This document shows, piece by piece, positions 1 to 13,869 of a stretch of 64,000 bases of DNA (positions are counted from its first letter, which is position 1; the number at the start of each line of letters is the position of its first letter). The stretch covers positions 7,112,572 through 7,176,571 of the forward strand of contig NC_132980.1 of NCBI RefSeq assembly GCF_047496725.1, given 5' to 3'. The DNA comes from Anoplolepis gracilipes (taxonomy: Eukaryota > Arthropoda > Insecta > Hymenoptera > Formicidae). A program made the position numbers and the translations under genes. The notes under the pieces were generated by a model. It was not told the origin of the DNA, searched no databases, and saw only the letters and a program-made list of their open reading frames with translations.

Positions 1-1848
1 AATATAATTTTTTTTATCAACGCGCGTTTCTATATTTTTATATTGATACAGTGCAATTACGGAAATTGTAAGTGATCGTTCTACGAGCAGACAGCTGTTT
101 TCGAGGATCTCTAGTTACATAATTCGATGCTCGATAGTTTCACGCGAAGAAAAAACATCTGCACATATAAAGAAGGGTATGTATGTGTGTGATATATCTG
201 CCGAATGCAAATTTTATCTAGAAAATCAATATTGATCAGCCCGTGATATTAAAAGACTAGCTAGTATAACCTTTTCTTTTTAGTCTAAGCATAGATGAGT
301 CTATTTTCGCAATCTTTTACGTAATACGTGCTGTGATGGGAAAGAGAAAAATAGAACATGTAATTTTTGAAAGGTGCAAAAAGAGCGTCTTAGCCATATA
401 TATGTAAATTGTTTGCGCGTTTGTTTACACTTTAAGACACGATGTACAAAATGTAGCAAAACTATTACAAGTTTTTAATATGTCCTACATATTTGTGAAA
501 GCATGCAAATCCATTTATCCCCTTTAACTAAGAAAATATTAGTCTCTGTAAAAAATACAACTAAAAAAAAAACTCGATTTAGGTAGAAAAGGAAACGCGA
601 CAGGTATATATGTATACATACACATATAGTATCTCTTCAATAATAGTTCAAAGTTGTTGATAACTCTAATCATATTTATATTGCTCGATAAGTTTGTCTT
701 TTTATCGGAGCTAGAAAGATTAAATGCACTTAGGTGAATCTTGGTGATTTTGAGATCATTAATAACGTCTCTTAACGTCCAAGAGGAGTACAAACAACAC
801 ACCGGTAAATTTTTTTGCGACAAAGAAAAAGAAAACACGGCTTTGCGGTGACTTGCACGATGTTTCGACATACATGTATCTCGCGTTCGATCTCTCGCAA
901 GCGACGCATTGCGTAAAAACGGGACAGTAAAAAAAAAAAAAAAAAAAAAAAAAATTTTTTTCGTAATAAAAAAATAAAGCATTTTGTTATTTAAATTTTT
1001 GTCATTAGATTTGGAAGTTTGCAGAATTCGGAACGACGTGGCGTGAAATATTATCGCAAAGCGATCGAAGCAAAGACGCGCTTACAACAGTCAAGCTAAC
1101 GTCATTAGCATACTCTGATTCATCTCTTATAATAGTATGCATTCGTTCGTTTTTAACCATATATAATGTTATTTAATATCTGTGTGAGATTAATTATCTT
1201 TAAAATCTCTTTTACATGAAAAAATCAATCATCTTTATCTCATTATCTTGATATTCATTCAACTGTAACATTAAATAAGGCATTGCTCGAACAAAATATT
1301 TGCCGTATGTTTCACATAGAATTTTGCCTTTATAATATAATTTTCACGTATAGCGAATTAAAATGCATTGAACATCCGGGGAATGTTTCGCTCAGTATGC
1401 AAATTGAGCAGTCATAATTAAAATGGTTTGTCGGTTATGCATTGTGATGATGACGGCTGCGAAATTCACTGTAAACAGATGGAAAGATACATTGCAATAA
1501 CGCGCACATTCAAGTATCACTAATCAAAAGAGATTATAGCCACACATGTCATTTCCATTGCTTTCAGATATTTTATAACTTTGAAATTCCCTGCCTCATT
1601 TGGAAATTAATAATCGTAGGAATTTTATATCGAATTAAATTTCTAAAATATTTTACTGAGACGATGAGATAAATGCTCAAAGAATCTGTAACTGTCCGAG
1701 TATATCCCGTACAAAACACGTGTCGCAGTTTCTCGAGAATATATATCATCCCCTTTTTTTCTTTCTTTTTTTTTTTTTTAAACTTGGACCCTCGATATAA
1801 CTGCAACTCCGTTGTAAGCATAACGGATGCACGTACGTCGCGTGGCGC
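1..1848. other. Non-coding AT-rich DNA upstream of the visible dnc exons
   Basis: I see no exon here. Open frames are short and run through homopolymers, such as the 26-base A run at 929-954. The stretch is either 5' flank or an intron of a longer dnc transcript that starts before the window. Confidence 0.5.
929..954. repeat. Poly(A) tract, 26 bp
   Basis: An uninterrupted run of A followed by seven T. It creates a spurious Phe-rich open frame on the - strand. Confidence 0.95.
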
Positions 1849-1849
1849 G

Positions 1850-2330
1850 TGAGCATATCCAAGTCTATCTTTATTCATTGGTTCTATCATTTGAAAGAGC
1901 GACGGCTCCATTCTCGTAGCCGGTCGCAAAGCGGAAGGGGAAGCGGGGCGAGGGGGATGCCCCAGGTTGCGCAATGTCGACACGCGCATGCTTCCCGCTC
2001 AAATCGTCGCCGCCGGGAAATCCCCCCCACCTCACCATCCCCTCTGATCCGGGGGGGAAATCTCGGCGAAACCAGAACACCCCGGCCAGTTCGACATCGC
2101 GGCAAACACGAGGTGTTCGACGACAATACAGGATTCACTCTCGCACGCACGACGCGAAAATTTCGCGGTCTTGTTTTTTTTTTCCTTTCTTCCTGCGTAT
2201 TCGAATTTACCGGAAGTACCCGGCGCGCGTCTTTCCGTGAAAAAAAGGAAAAACAGTTTCCGGTCGCGCGTAAGAAGGTAAAGATCGAACCGCTTGAGAC
2301 AGACGGAGAAAGGGAAAGTTCCCGGATGTG
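1850..2330 (+). promoter_or_regulatory. GC-rich, CpG-rich island; possible promoter or non-coding first exon
   Basis: This block is much richer in G+C and CpG than its surroundings, with several C and G runs around 2020-2060. A + strand frame is open from 1849 to 2490, but 1849 is a GTG; the first ATG is at 1957. The translation is Arg/Ser-rich low complexity, resembles nothing I know, and crosses a T run. A donor-like AAG|GTAAAG lies near 2277. A distal dnc promoter or untranslated first exon is one reading; a plain GC-rich intron patch is another. Confidence 0.25.
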
Positions 2331-2490
2331 TTTTGTGCGAGACTCGAACGATAAACTAATAAACGCACTTTCCTCGCGTGGTTACGCGGGAGATAATTTT
2401 AGATTTTGGGGAGCCTTGGCAATGTGCTTGAAAATTCTTCTATCTCTTAGAGAAAAACGAATTGAAGCAATAAAATTAAAATTGTTGTAA

Positions 2491-4356
2491 TAAACGTAAA
2501 CAAAAATTTAACAGTTTGCAACAAATTTTGCTTTCTCTCTCAATGTATTTATTTCTTTATTTTTTACAAAATAAAAAAAGCTAATGATATTAATACGGTT
2601 GTAAATAAAGTATTTAATTAATTATTTATCATGAATTAAACAGCATACGTATATTATCATAATGACATGTAAAAATATGTAAATGCAATTTATTTGCACG
2701 TAACTCGTGAGGAAGGTACAAACGTCAGCAAATCTAAATAAGTTTATACAGTGAAAAGTGGAAATATATATACATAATATATATTATATATATATCTTAT
2801 AGAATGTATATCATCGGATTTTAGCTTTGCTTCGCTACACATGTTCGAATTTAACCACGCTGTTGCGCGACATACATAACCGCGTGCGCGATATCGGCTT
2901 TTCATTACACGAGTAATTGGGCGCGCTCAGTGAAAAAAAAAAAAAAAAAAAAAGTACCACTAGCTACCCCAAATCCGGCAGGAAACGACTCGCGCACGAT
3001 CGACTCGTCGCGATGTCGAAAGTTTTAATTCGGATTTTTGAAGTCGGACAGTCCGCTTAACGAGATAGTCAGTTGCACATGCGAAACGGCAAGTTGGCAA
3101 GCTGGGTAAACCGAAAGTTCCTCGCTGAAAACGTTAATGTTGTTTGTGCGTGACGCACAAGAGAAATTCTGACCACGCACACAAACAACACGTTTTCGCC
3201 GGCCGATCACGTATCCCAAAAATATAAGATTGTCCATGAAAACGCTATATTTACTTAACATTTCTTTAATCTTCGATTTGACATGTGCCTGGATGGTATT
3301 TATCATCATTCTTTAATTATCGCGAACAAGATACTGTCGTTTTGATGACGTTTATTTGATCAATTATCGATATAACGCAGCGATTATAAGAGGTCTTAAG
3401 ACGAGATATTACGCATCATAAAGAACTGCGACGCGTGAATTCACCTTCGAAAATCTTGATTAATCTTTCAGCTGACTGTACGTGACGTATATTATTATTA
3501 ATTGATAACATTCCGATAATTGTAAGACATGCACATTCTGTTGAACTAGAGAGAGACATTACATCGAGTATTATAACTGTCTCGAGATTAGATCGCAATT
3601 TTCTGATTATATTTGTATTGTTATTACAAAGTAGGTAAAGTAAATTGATGCATAAATAATCTGATAAAGGGATAAAAACTAATTGGATTTAAAACACTAC
3701 CGCGACACGACGAATAGCATCTATGTCTAGTTTGATTTGTCGTTCGATGTTAGGCGCGCAGAAAAGAAAAGGAAAACATCAGCAGCTCTTTCGGACTTCA
3801 TTAAAAAATGAAGATTGCAAAACGTAATTATGTAACTATGACGTTTTTCGTGCAGTAACAAAAGTTAGATTGCGCAATAAAATTCGCTATTGTGTTAATC
3901 CGATGCGACATCTCAAATGGCGTTGCGTCAATGATGTGTAATGTGACGTTTTTGAAATACTCGCAGATATGAAGCAATCGCGAAATTATGACATTTTAAC
4001 CGACACCATTGCAATTGCGAGTGTGTAACGTAATATGACCAATCAGGGAAAAATGAGTTGTGTGTTATCGGTAGTGTGACAGTAATTGTAGCCATCCTGA
4101 GTGTTTTCCGCTCAAGGACCTATCTTTACGAGTAATTAAAGTTTCAAGAAGCTTGATAATATCGTGCACATCATTCCATTATTATCTGTAATGTGTGTTT
4201 ACAAGTTTTCTATAAATATTGCAAGAAATATATCGTCGCGTCTCTCAATTTCAAAGATATAAATACCTACATACTTTTCATCGCGCTGCGGATAAGATAT
4301 CGAATGCTGATTGTCTTTTAGTTTATAATAGAGGCTTTTCGGAGAAATCTCTTTAT

Positions 4357-4414
<58 letters not shown>

Positions 4415-7240
4415 GAAGAGATGCGTGTCCGTTTGATTGAGAAAAATGTGTGATACTGAATTTTTCCCACATGCTATTATTGGGATATCGGAAATACAGC
4501 CATCGACATTCCGAAGGGGTGGCAAGTACCTCTTTCGACCTCGGCGCGAAAAGTTATTTGTATTTTTAGATCTGTTTGACGGTAATGAAGAATTCACACC
4601 GCGCGAGATTTTCTCCGGATATAGATTTTAATATCACTTAGCGATATTACGAATCCCGTAAAGTTTTATTAACTGCTTTTAATACAAGGTCTCTCTCTAA
4701 AGAAAAGATCAGATCTTTTTTTTATAAATTTTATTTCTCGATTATAAATGTATCTTGAGAATTTTTTTGCGAAATTTCTTAAACATCTGAAATTGCCTTG
4801 ATTTACTCGTAGAAAAATGAAAGAAAAAATTGAAAAATTAATCCTCTGACATTTATATTTAGCCCTCTTATCAGATTATTCTATAATCTATTTCATATTA
4901 CCTATACATTATCTAACTTTATTTGTAGGCTATCAATGTGTGTGTCTATTTAAATTGCAAAGTATTTTTTGTAAAGTATCTTTACGTGACATTAATCAAA
5001 CTTTAAATGCAGTGAAATTTAAGGACATAAAATTGTTTTATTTTTATATTTGACATATACATAGCTTTAATATAATATAAAAGAAATAATAAAGAACCAA
5101 TAAAAGGAGCAAAAAAACAACGTGCAAAAAATTGTTTTTTAAATAACAATTTATTTTTACACAACATGTTCAAATTTTATGTGTATAATTAAACTTTTTT
5201 TTTTTTAATAATTTTTTTGCGTACTGTTTCTACGCCAGACTCTTATTAGCTCGTTACTTGTATTTTATATTTTACATTTTTTACATATTGTTTTTTCCTT
5301 CAATTACGCGTCGAATCAGAACATGAAGCGCGCTAGTGTTGATAATGAAATACCAGGTGAAACGTGCGAAGTAACATATTACGTATGTTTAACATTCTTT
5401 CGCCGACTCATCATTTCCGCGTTATCTTCATTTGATCGCTATGCGGATGAAAGATGAACATTGCGGTCTTCTTAAATAAAACACACTGTATAGAGATCGT
5501 AACGGAAATATATTTACGGTATATTCATCGCTAGTGACATGTTCAACGTCGCGTAAAATAACACTCTCGAGCGCTCTCGAGTTTTCCTTGAGTAGTAAGT
5601 CTCTGCCCGCGGCTAATATGCTAATTCATCGGGAAGAAGTCGTCGTTGACATATAATTATGCATGGTCAGCAACTTATCGCCCGGTTAATTTTCGCATTA
5701 CTTTTCTGCTTATCAATCGACTGGATGAAACGCGAGAAAATCGAATAACCCATGCTATAAATATCGTTTGATTCACTGATATTTTTCAGTTTGACGATAA
5801 ACACAAAAAATCATAAAAGTAAAAGGATCTTTTAATTTCTTTTTTTAATATACTTAAAATAAAATTAGATTCAATTTCTTTTGCGTCACGTAAGAAACGA
5901 TATTTCATCCGATATGTCTCTAGCTAATCCGGTTTCATTTATGAGATGGTTCCTATTTGCCTTCACATTTAATTTTAACTTAATTTAACCTCCCGCATTC
6001 TTCTCTTGATCGAACGGTTATGTCGTACAATTTGTAACACAGTCAAGGCGTTTGCGTCAATTTACCACTGCCAGTTTAATTTTCGAGATAAAGGGACTGT
6101 TGAGCCGACAGAACGGCTGAGTGACGGGAGGATCTAGTCTAATTTGGATAAGTTGGCACTTGTGGTCTGGTTTATTGCCGCGCAGCTGATAGCACGGTTG
6201 ATAAAACGGTCCGTCCATTGTTCCTGACGCAATACCGTTCGATAGTGGTCTACGTTCGGGCAACAGTACATTATCTCTTATCGTAAGGCTTCATTGCTGA
6301 AAACGAAATGCGATTGAAAAAGGAATTTCGTATTCATTCATGATAGCGCGCGAGCGTATTGTAATTTATGCAGAAGTACTTTACAGATTGTAAAAGTAAT
6401 CTATTATTACGGATCGTAATAATCTATTTTTTTCCTAATTAACCGATATTTAAATAAAAAATATGATAATCTCGCTTTTCAATAGCCGTATATTTGTGCT
6501 GGCGCATAATATAACTTACTTTACACGTCAATTATTATCGCTATTACGAGATCAACGGTACGGTATTACTTAATATAGCAACCTTGAGTGGTAATCTGTG
6601 CTCTAATCAGGGACTTACATCGTATCACGAGTTATCTATGTGACGAGATATAATAAAATAATATTACGTACATCAATAACGTGTGTTTTAACTTAGCTAC
6701 AGCCTTTTGAATGATACTGGTTAGGTTCATTGATAGCGTTTGATTAATTTTAGTGGAATTAATTTCCGTTTACACACGATAATCACGTGTAGGCGTCAGA
6801 CATATAATTTCCAAATGATAGTCAATAATGGATCGTATGTTATAAAAGATATATATATTTCCGCGTTGTTAATCTCACGTTAAATTTGATTATAGCAAGT
6901 TGAGAAAATAAAACTCGTTTGACTGAAATCAGCGAAATTTCCGCTCGTTCGAGTCTCGAGATCAAAACGATAAATCGGATAAATCGCACTGATCTTTCGT
7001 CACTGATATCACGACGCTTTCCTCGATACAGTGCATCGTCGTTGTAACCCTGAGTGACGTACTGGTGACCTTCCGAGCGGTGCGGTGATCGTCGCGGCGC
7101 ATCTTTCAACGCCTCTTCCACCGCGTGCTCGATGGGTCCCTTTCCTCCGATCGGGTGAAATGGCCCGAAGATATTGAACAAAGAAGACGTGACGCGGCCT
7201 TGCCCTTTCGAGGCAACCTCTCCTCCATCGATCCGCGTCG
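2491..7240. other. Non-coding DNA with microsatellites
   Basis: No exon is supported. The stretch holds an A run at 2934-2953, an imperfect hairpin at 3138-3193 and an (AG)n tract at 4360-4408. From about 6900 the GC content rises toward the promoter-proximal region of the first dnc exon. Confidence 0.5.
4360..4408. repeat. (AG)n microsatellite
   Basis: About 24 uninterrupted AG units. It produces artefactual Arg-Glu or Ser-Leu open frames on the two strands. Confidence 0.95.
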
Positions 7241-7251
7241 ACATCCATCCG

Positions 7252-7259
7252 TATAAATA
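7252..7259 (+). promoter_or_regulatory. dnc: TATA-box candidate for the 7.5-kb dnc first exon
   Basis: A perfect TATAAATA lies 233 bp upstream of the ATG at 7485, in a GC-rich setting where such a match is less likely by chance. Transcription would start near 7280-7290, although no clear initiator motif is seen there. The resulting leader would carry three short upstream ORFs and a CACGTG at 7468-7473. Confidence 0.45.
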
Positions 7260-7484
7260 TGCGTCCCTTCCTTGGCCGGTTACGTGGCGTGGAGGCATGA
7301 ATCGTGAGCGCACGACGTCTGTGCGCGATGAAGAGACGTAGGATTCCACGACAGGCGCACGAATCGTAACCCGACGCAACGCGGTTTTCCATAATAATCG
7401 AAATCTCCGGCTCGCGAGGAGATATGGGGCTAGGCCGATCGAGCGGAATGCCGAGGAATACGTGAGCCACGTGTAACACCAACC

Positions 7485-7693
7485 ATGTCAGACTCCAGCG
7501 GCGGCTTGATAGAATTCATCGGGTCGGCCGGTGGTTTGAAGCGATGCGGGGGCGGCATGAGCTCGCCCGCTTTGAGTGCCGGCGGCATCGGCGCGACAGG
7601 CGGACTACCCAGGACCATGTCGACTTCCGCGCTCCGAGTGCGGGCGCCCAGGAGGGCGGTCTTCTGGGAGCAATGCTTCGACAAGAGAGACTT
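7485..7693 (+). CDS. dnc: dnc alternative first coding exon (isoform-specific N-terminus)
   Basis: This exon encodes a 69-residue N-terminus starting MSDSSGG, rich in Gly, Ser and Ala, and ending FWEQCFDKRD plus two bases. The start has a good insect context (A at -3) and is the first ATG of this frame. The exon ends at TT|GTAAGT, a strong donor. Two leftover bases pair with the single base opening the exon at 16826, giving RDF-HGEDLIV. The variable N-terminus of PDE4 proteins normally decides subcellular targeting. The family match begins only in the next exon, so the assignment rests on position, phase, donor quality and GC content. The leader at 7297-7465 holds three short upstream ORFs. 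Confidence 0.7.
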
Positions 7694-10600
7694 GTAAGTT
7701 CCTCTCGTCAGCGACGTCGAGTGAAAGGAGAGGCTGTCTTTTATTGTGTGATTTTTTTTGTGAAAAAAATATTTCGATTACATATATATGTATGTATATA
7801 CAATTTTCCTATAATTTCGCGCCTGCGCGTCTGCTTTATGCCATATATTTCTAAATAACCGGAGCAACTTCTCTTTAAAATTGTGAATATGTAACGCCAT
7901 ATGTATTATTATCTACACAAACAATAGAGACATGTTTGTCATTTATTTTACATCAGTATAGAGGATTTTGCAGTAGATTTCAGAAAAATTAATGTAACAA
8001 TATATAACCCACCTCTTTTAGCATTGCGTTTTGTATATAATAGAACGTGCATAAAGATATCAAACAAATGTATTTGAAACATAATCTCGAAATGCAACAG
8101 CGAAAATTCGAGAGATTGAAGCGAGATGACGTAAAGCTTGAAAACATGAGATATATCCATTGCGCGATTCTTTACATTTATTATAGTTTGTATATCAGAA
8201 TTTGATAGAGTTGAAACTCCCTATCAAGATACAATACGCAAAATATTATATTTTATTGAAGCAATTTAATCTTTCGCAACGTATCACGTCAAATAAGAAT
8301 AAAGCGATATATCGTACATAATCCTATCGTGAATTAACGTTTAATTAACTATTAATGCAAAGACTTTTTTATACATTTTATCATAATACGTATTATTATC
8401 TAAAAATGATGATTATTATTATTATTATTAACATAATTTTGAGGAAAGAAATTTTGTCTTATGCTTACTTGTACATTTTTTTCTATCAAGCCTTTCAATT
8501 ATTGCGCAACGTGCAACATAAAAGTGCTCTGGCAAATGTTCAAGGAAATAACTCGCGGAAACCTGCTCGCAATTTTATTAGTCCGCAGTATATCAATTTA
8601 GTATATACTTGCGCGCGCCATTCGGCAAGTACAAGCTAAATCTGATTAACGAACATCGCGATGAGGGTAGACACGCGTTTTGGAAAACGGCCAACTCTTG
8701 TATGTGTCGGTCGTCGTTCGGAATTCTGCGACCATATACGTGACGTTTGATCCATCTAGACACATGAAACACGTAGCTTTTCTGGCTGGTCTCCCAACCA
8801 CGGGGACTGACGGATAACGAGGGATCGATCGTTATTCCCGTACAAGTTGATTATCGGACGTTATTTAGGGAACATATATGCGATCTAAATTCTATTTTGA
8901 GACAGTGTGATATTTAAACGGGATCTCCTTTAGCTAGACACGACGATTATGTGAACGTGATAATTATGCTGAATCATTGCGTGAATAAATGAGAACATGC
9001 ATCTGAAGGAGGTCAAGGAAAAGATTTACGTCACTGTGGGAAAACGTATATACGATGATGTATTAAGTTTATAGTTTTATATATCGCCGAGATGAGAACT
9101 ATTTCGCCTTTTTCGAAAAATTGTTATTTGAAAATTATAACGGTATACTATTTCCCTCATTGTTAGAATGATATTTTCCGACGTAACGTTAATTAAAGGA
9201 CTGATTTTCTGCAGCAAAAAAATATTCGTAAACTGACTTTGTCGACATCGGTTGTTATAAAAACATGTTTTAATTTTACAGAGATATTAATTAATGAATT
9301 TTCGACAAAATATATATTAGTTGATTCTTTCGTATGGGTAGTAACCTTATGGAAAGTTCAGCCATATATCAATTCGGGGTCACTATCCATTTTAAATATT
9401 TATTTCAACACAAATAAAACAAAAATAAAATTCTAATTAATTTTCAGCCCGAAAAAAGTCATATTACAAACAGTTCACTAACCGTGTATTCGTCAAACAT
9501 TATTTAGCAAGCATGACATTTCGCATTTTTATTTGGATTTTTTCCGAATTCTACATTCTAATATTATGTGACCTATTGACCTATGATAAATTAATACTGC
9601 AATAGACAATTCAAAATTATTCGATTATATGAGAGAAAGAGAAAGAGATTTAATTTCTCTGTAATTTTAAGAACTTCCAGCTAAATTAAATTACAATCTC
9701 TACGGGAATTTTATTAAGATTACGTATGATTTAACTTGCCATTTAGTTTAAAAGCGTTTACTTTATAAAGCAAATTTGTGAAAAGGGTACATGTTACCGA
9801 GGACGAGCATTCTCTGCAAGTTTTTGGGTTAATAATTTATACACGACGCTAAGTACTTGTGTTATTTAGAATTAATTTACTAAACAATGAAAATTTCATA
9901 AATTCCGCCAACAACATATTCATTAAATAATTTTAACTAGATATTGCATATTTGGCGTGTAAAATATAATACATAATATTATTTGAAGTTGGGAAAAATT
10001 TGTGTCGTTAATTTTTCTTCGAAAAGAAAGATATTTTAAATTTAACAAGATAATATATTCTTGTATTATGTTTCCGTTTAACGGAAGTTGATTCGCGAAT
10101 TATTTCCCATTGATGCGAGAGCGAATGATGCGAATTTAAATTTCTGCGGTCTCGGAACATCAGCATTTACTGCACGCCGGTAATCAGTTGTTATTCAACG
10201 AATATTGCATTTCATATTCCGCTTACTTGTCAGTTTGTCAACGCGACGCGACGCGACGTTATCTGTCCTCAAATCGACGTGTGCCCTCTATGCCTCAACC
10301 TTGCTTGCATTCCAAAATCCATTTTTATACCGTATAATCATAATATTTGGCTATCGGTTTCCCTTTATTGTATTATTAGTGAATTATTGATCTGCCATCA
10401 ATTACATTATATAGATGGATTCTCACAGATCGACTGCCGTGTACAAAATAATTTCATTACTCCTGTGTCATATGTATCCGTTTCGTGCAATGAAGGATCG
10501 TTCACGGCAATTAATTAATCCACATTATTAAATTATCAGACATACGTATCGTCATGTTGCACAAATTGAATATTCAACACAAAATAGAGTAGATGCATTA

Positions 10601-11542
10601 TATTTTATAGAGAGAATATACTATATGCACGAGACGATGATTTTGCATCATTATTGATTATTCACTGCGTAACACAATTTCTTTTTTCCATTAGAGATGA
10701 TTCTTTTTCTTTACTTTCTTTGAATTTACATAATCGTTTCTGCAAACATTTCGTAAGTCTGTATAATCAAAGCATGAGCGAGTGCGCGATATATTCCGTT
10801 TAAATGTATTGCGAATGTGCATCTTTTTCTCGTGCTTCCCAACAATCGGATCTCGGTCGTATTGATCGCGGAAAATAACCATCACGGTAACTATTCTGAC
10901 ATATATAAAAGAAACTATTCAATAGTTTCATCCCGGTCACGTATAAAAAAATATTCTTTTTTTTTTTCGTTGAAAAGGAAAACGCTTTTTGTTGTATGTG
11001 TTAGTGTTCATATTACGTTAATTGAGTGTTTCTGCAATCTTGACTGTATTATACAAGAAGTCGTCAGTAGATTGAGGCGTCAAAAAAGACCTGTGAAAGG
11101 AATATCGTAAAGAGTATTCTATTGATTTCTATATATTTAGTAACTATATAAAGTGACAGGTAATTAATGCTTTATATTATTAATTAAAAGTTTGATCCCT
11201 CTTGATAATATAGACAACAGAGAACTAATTAATGTTATATAATGGAATTGCCATTAATGTGTTAAATATATACAAGAATTATTGCGCAACTAATGTTGAT
11301 AAAATAACAATTGAAGAATATTGAAGTTTTAAAATGAAAACTTTCAACTCATTCTTTATTAATTTATTTATTGACTATTTATAATAAAGTGTTCTGATTC
11401 TTTACATACATAATAACTTTGACAAAACGTTGACAAAAAAAGAAAAAACAAGTTATTCAATAAAATGCATAGCTATATGTATAAGATAAATAATAGAATG
11501 ATTTTGCTTGTACAATTTTTGCAATATCTTAGAAAAGACAAT

Positions 11543-11863
11543 AATAATGACATTTGTGATAAAGATTTTAAGAAATATAAAATTTCAAAAAAAAATAATA
11601 GTTTTTCGCGTATCAAATTAATCTGAAAATGATCGGAGAATCGACAAGAAACGCTTAAAAGAAACACAATTTTAAAATCTTTTTCTTTTTATCCAAAAAT
11701 AATAATGACATTTGTGATGAAGATTTTGAGAAATATAAAATTCAAAAAAATAATAGTTTTTCGCGTATCAAATTAATCTGAAAATGATCGGAGAATCGAC
11801 AAGAAAAACGCTTAAAGAAAACACAGTTTTGAAATTTTTGTATTTTTTCTTTTTATCCAAAAG
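11543..11863. repeat. Tandem duplication, two copies of about 158 bp
   Basis: Copy 1 (11543-11700) and copy 2 (11701-11863) both start AATAATGACATTTGTGAT. They share a nearly identical core (TTTTTCGCGTATCAAATTAA, then GATCGGAGAATCGACAAGAA). Small indels in A and T runs separate them, which suggests a fairly recent local duplication. I see no coding potential. Confidence 0.9.
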
Positions 11864-13807
11864 TGAATTTGCTCAAGAAACGATTAATAATGACAATAAA
11901 AAAGAAATACAAAAAATTCTTGCTGCTATAAAACATGCTATTCACGTTAAATTTGTAAATTTTTCCACTTCTTCGGGGGAAGAAGAAGGGAAGAGAAAGG
12001 AGCTACATTATCGTTATTCATGTTCGTAGTCGAACAGTGGCGTTCCAATCAAGTTTCATTGCCTATCGCAGGCGTTTATAGAACGGTGGCTGGCAAAGAG
12101 AAGACGGGAAAGAGACAAATACCACCACCAACGTGCTGTATCATTGTTGCCATTCATGCGGCGCCAAGTTGTTTTCCTGGGCGCGTTCGAGAATTTTGCA
12201 ACTTTATTCGCCGCATTTAACGCCTCGCTTGTGTTAGCTAATATATGTATGTGCCGATATTAAACTCTGAATTTCGAGTCCCCTCGCAGTCGCGAGCATA
12301 ATTACATGGTGATTCGCTTCTATTGATCGCCGCTCGTATTTTATCTGTGACGAGAGATAAAAAGTCGTTCGAAAATTCGAGAATGTATATTTTTGCGCTC
12401 GTTAGTTATTTTAATGACTTCATTCGCGAGCGTATCGGATATTCGAGTAACTTCCTCAAGTAGCTATTTAGTTTTCCTTGTTCAAAGAAAATTACGAGTT
12501 AAGCGCTTTTGAGGTACATTGGAGTGATACTTTGCCAGCAGCACATTGTTCAGAATTTATTCGGACGATTTACTACGTCGTATTTAGTTCTTGTAATTCA
12601 CACTTTTTCTGTTTCCAGTTACAATATCTTGTCGTAGTTTTAACTGTCTCAAAGTGCTTGAAAAAAAATTAATAAAAATTTATACATATTCCTTGACATC
12701 TGTAGAAAATCATCCTGTTCAACAGAAATTAAAAAATAAATTTTAAATATTTTTTTATTGATTACTTGTACATTCTATTATTAAAATATCGATAAGATTA
12801 AAATGACTTCATCATGTGCGATCTTTAAGGATTAATTATTTTCCGGCTTATGTTTGCTAATCTTATATAAAGGCGTTTTTATACATTCATAATATTAATG
12901 GATATTAGTGACGTATATGGCGCACACGTAAAATATAATTTTGTTTTTATATCATTCTCTATGATATTATCGTGTAAAAATATTTGTTGCACGATCGTAT
13001 GCTTTTCTCGATGAGACGGCGGATCGTGAAGAAACGAAACGTGATACAAAATATATATTTTGGAAAATCCATTTCGCTTATTTCGCACGGCTTTTTTTCT
13101 CTTTTAGACCGAGAAAAATGAGTTTGTTATGACTTTCCTTTCCTAACCACGATATTCTCTCGCGTAATACAGATATTACAGCAATGGTAGAAGGTATTCC
13201 TAGAAAGAGCGTGTCACGTTTCTGCTACTCTTGCCGTTAGAGGACCAACTCATTTTATATCCCCATTGTGCGAGAGAGCATGAGTACTTTTTTTGCTTCT
13301 CTTCTGGTATTTTTTCACAGTTGACAAAACAGAAATACAATTAGCCATCAAATATCACGACGGAAATTTTTCACATTCTGTGGAAAGAAGATTTATATCA
13401 CGTTACGTCGGTGTTTATTTTCACTTTTAGGAGTGCAATTAAAATAATGAAAATTTTGATGAAGCGAAAATGGTCCCATCTGCCTAGATTTTTGCTCTGG
13501 ATTTACAATAGGTCAGTTTATTTGAATTGGTAAAATTAAAATAGAATATGTATAAAAATTGGTAACATACAACACTTGTTTATAATATTTATTAACATTT
13601 ATATTTTGATTCTTGATCGTTATGATTGACATGAAAGTTTTATTTTTTTTAATTTTTTTTTTTTGTGGTGCGAATTTCTATTTAAAAGAGAAGACGGTTT
13701 GCCATCGGCATTTCTCGTAGCTTATGACCTTTCTGCAATATTTATAGAAAAGCTCCCATTTTATCATGCAAGCGCATATATATACATATCTGCCTGCGTA
13801 GTTCCAC

Positions 13808-13809
<2 letters not shown>

Positions 13810-13865
<56 letters not shown>
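13810..13865. repeat. (AG)n microsatellite
   Basis: About 28 uninterrupted units. It makes an artefactual Arg-Glu open frame. Confidence 0.95.

Positions 13866-13869
<4 letters not shown>

Noticed and set aside
1849..2490. Long + strand open frame (213 codons)
   Set aside because: It starts with GTG, is Arg/Ser-rich low complexity, crosses a T run and matches no family; kept only as a GC-rich island.
4199..4597. Open frames on both strands over the (AG)n tract
   Set aside because: They exist because the dinucleotide repeat has no stop codons.
6840..7684. Several - strand frames opposite the first dnc exon
   Set aside because: They reflect high GC content and overlap each other and the + strand exon; no splice or family support.
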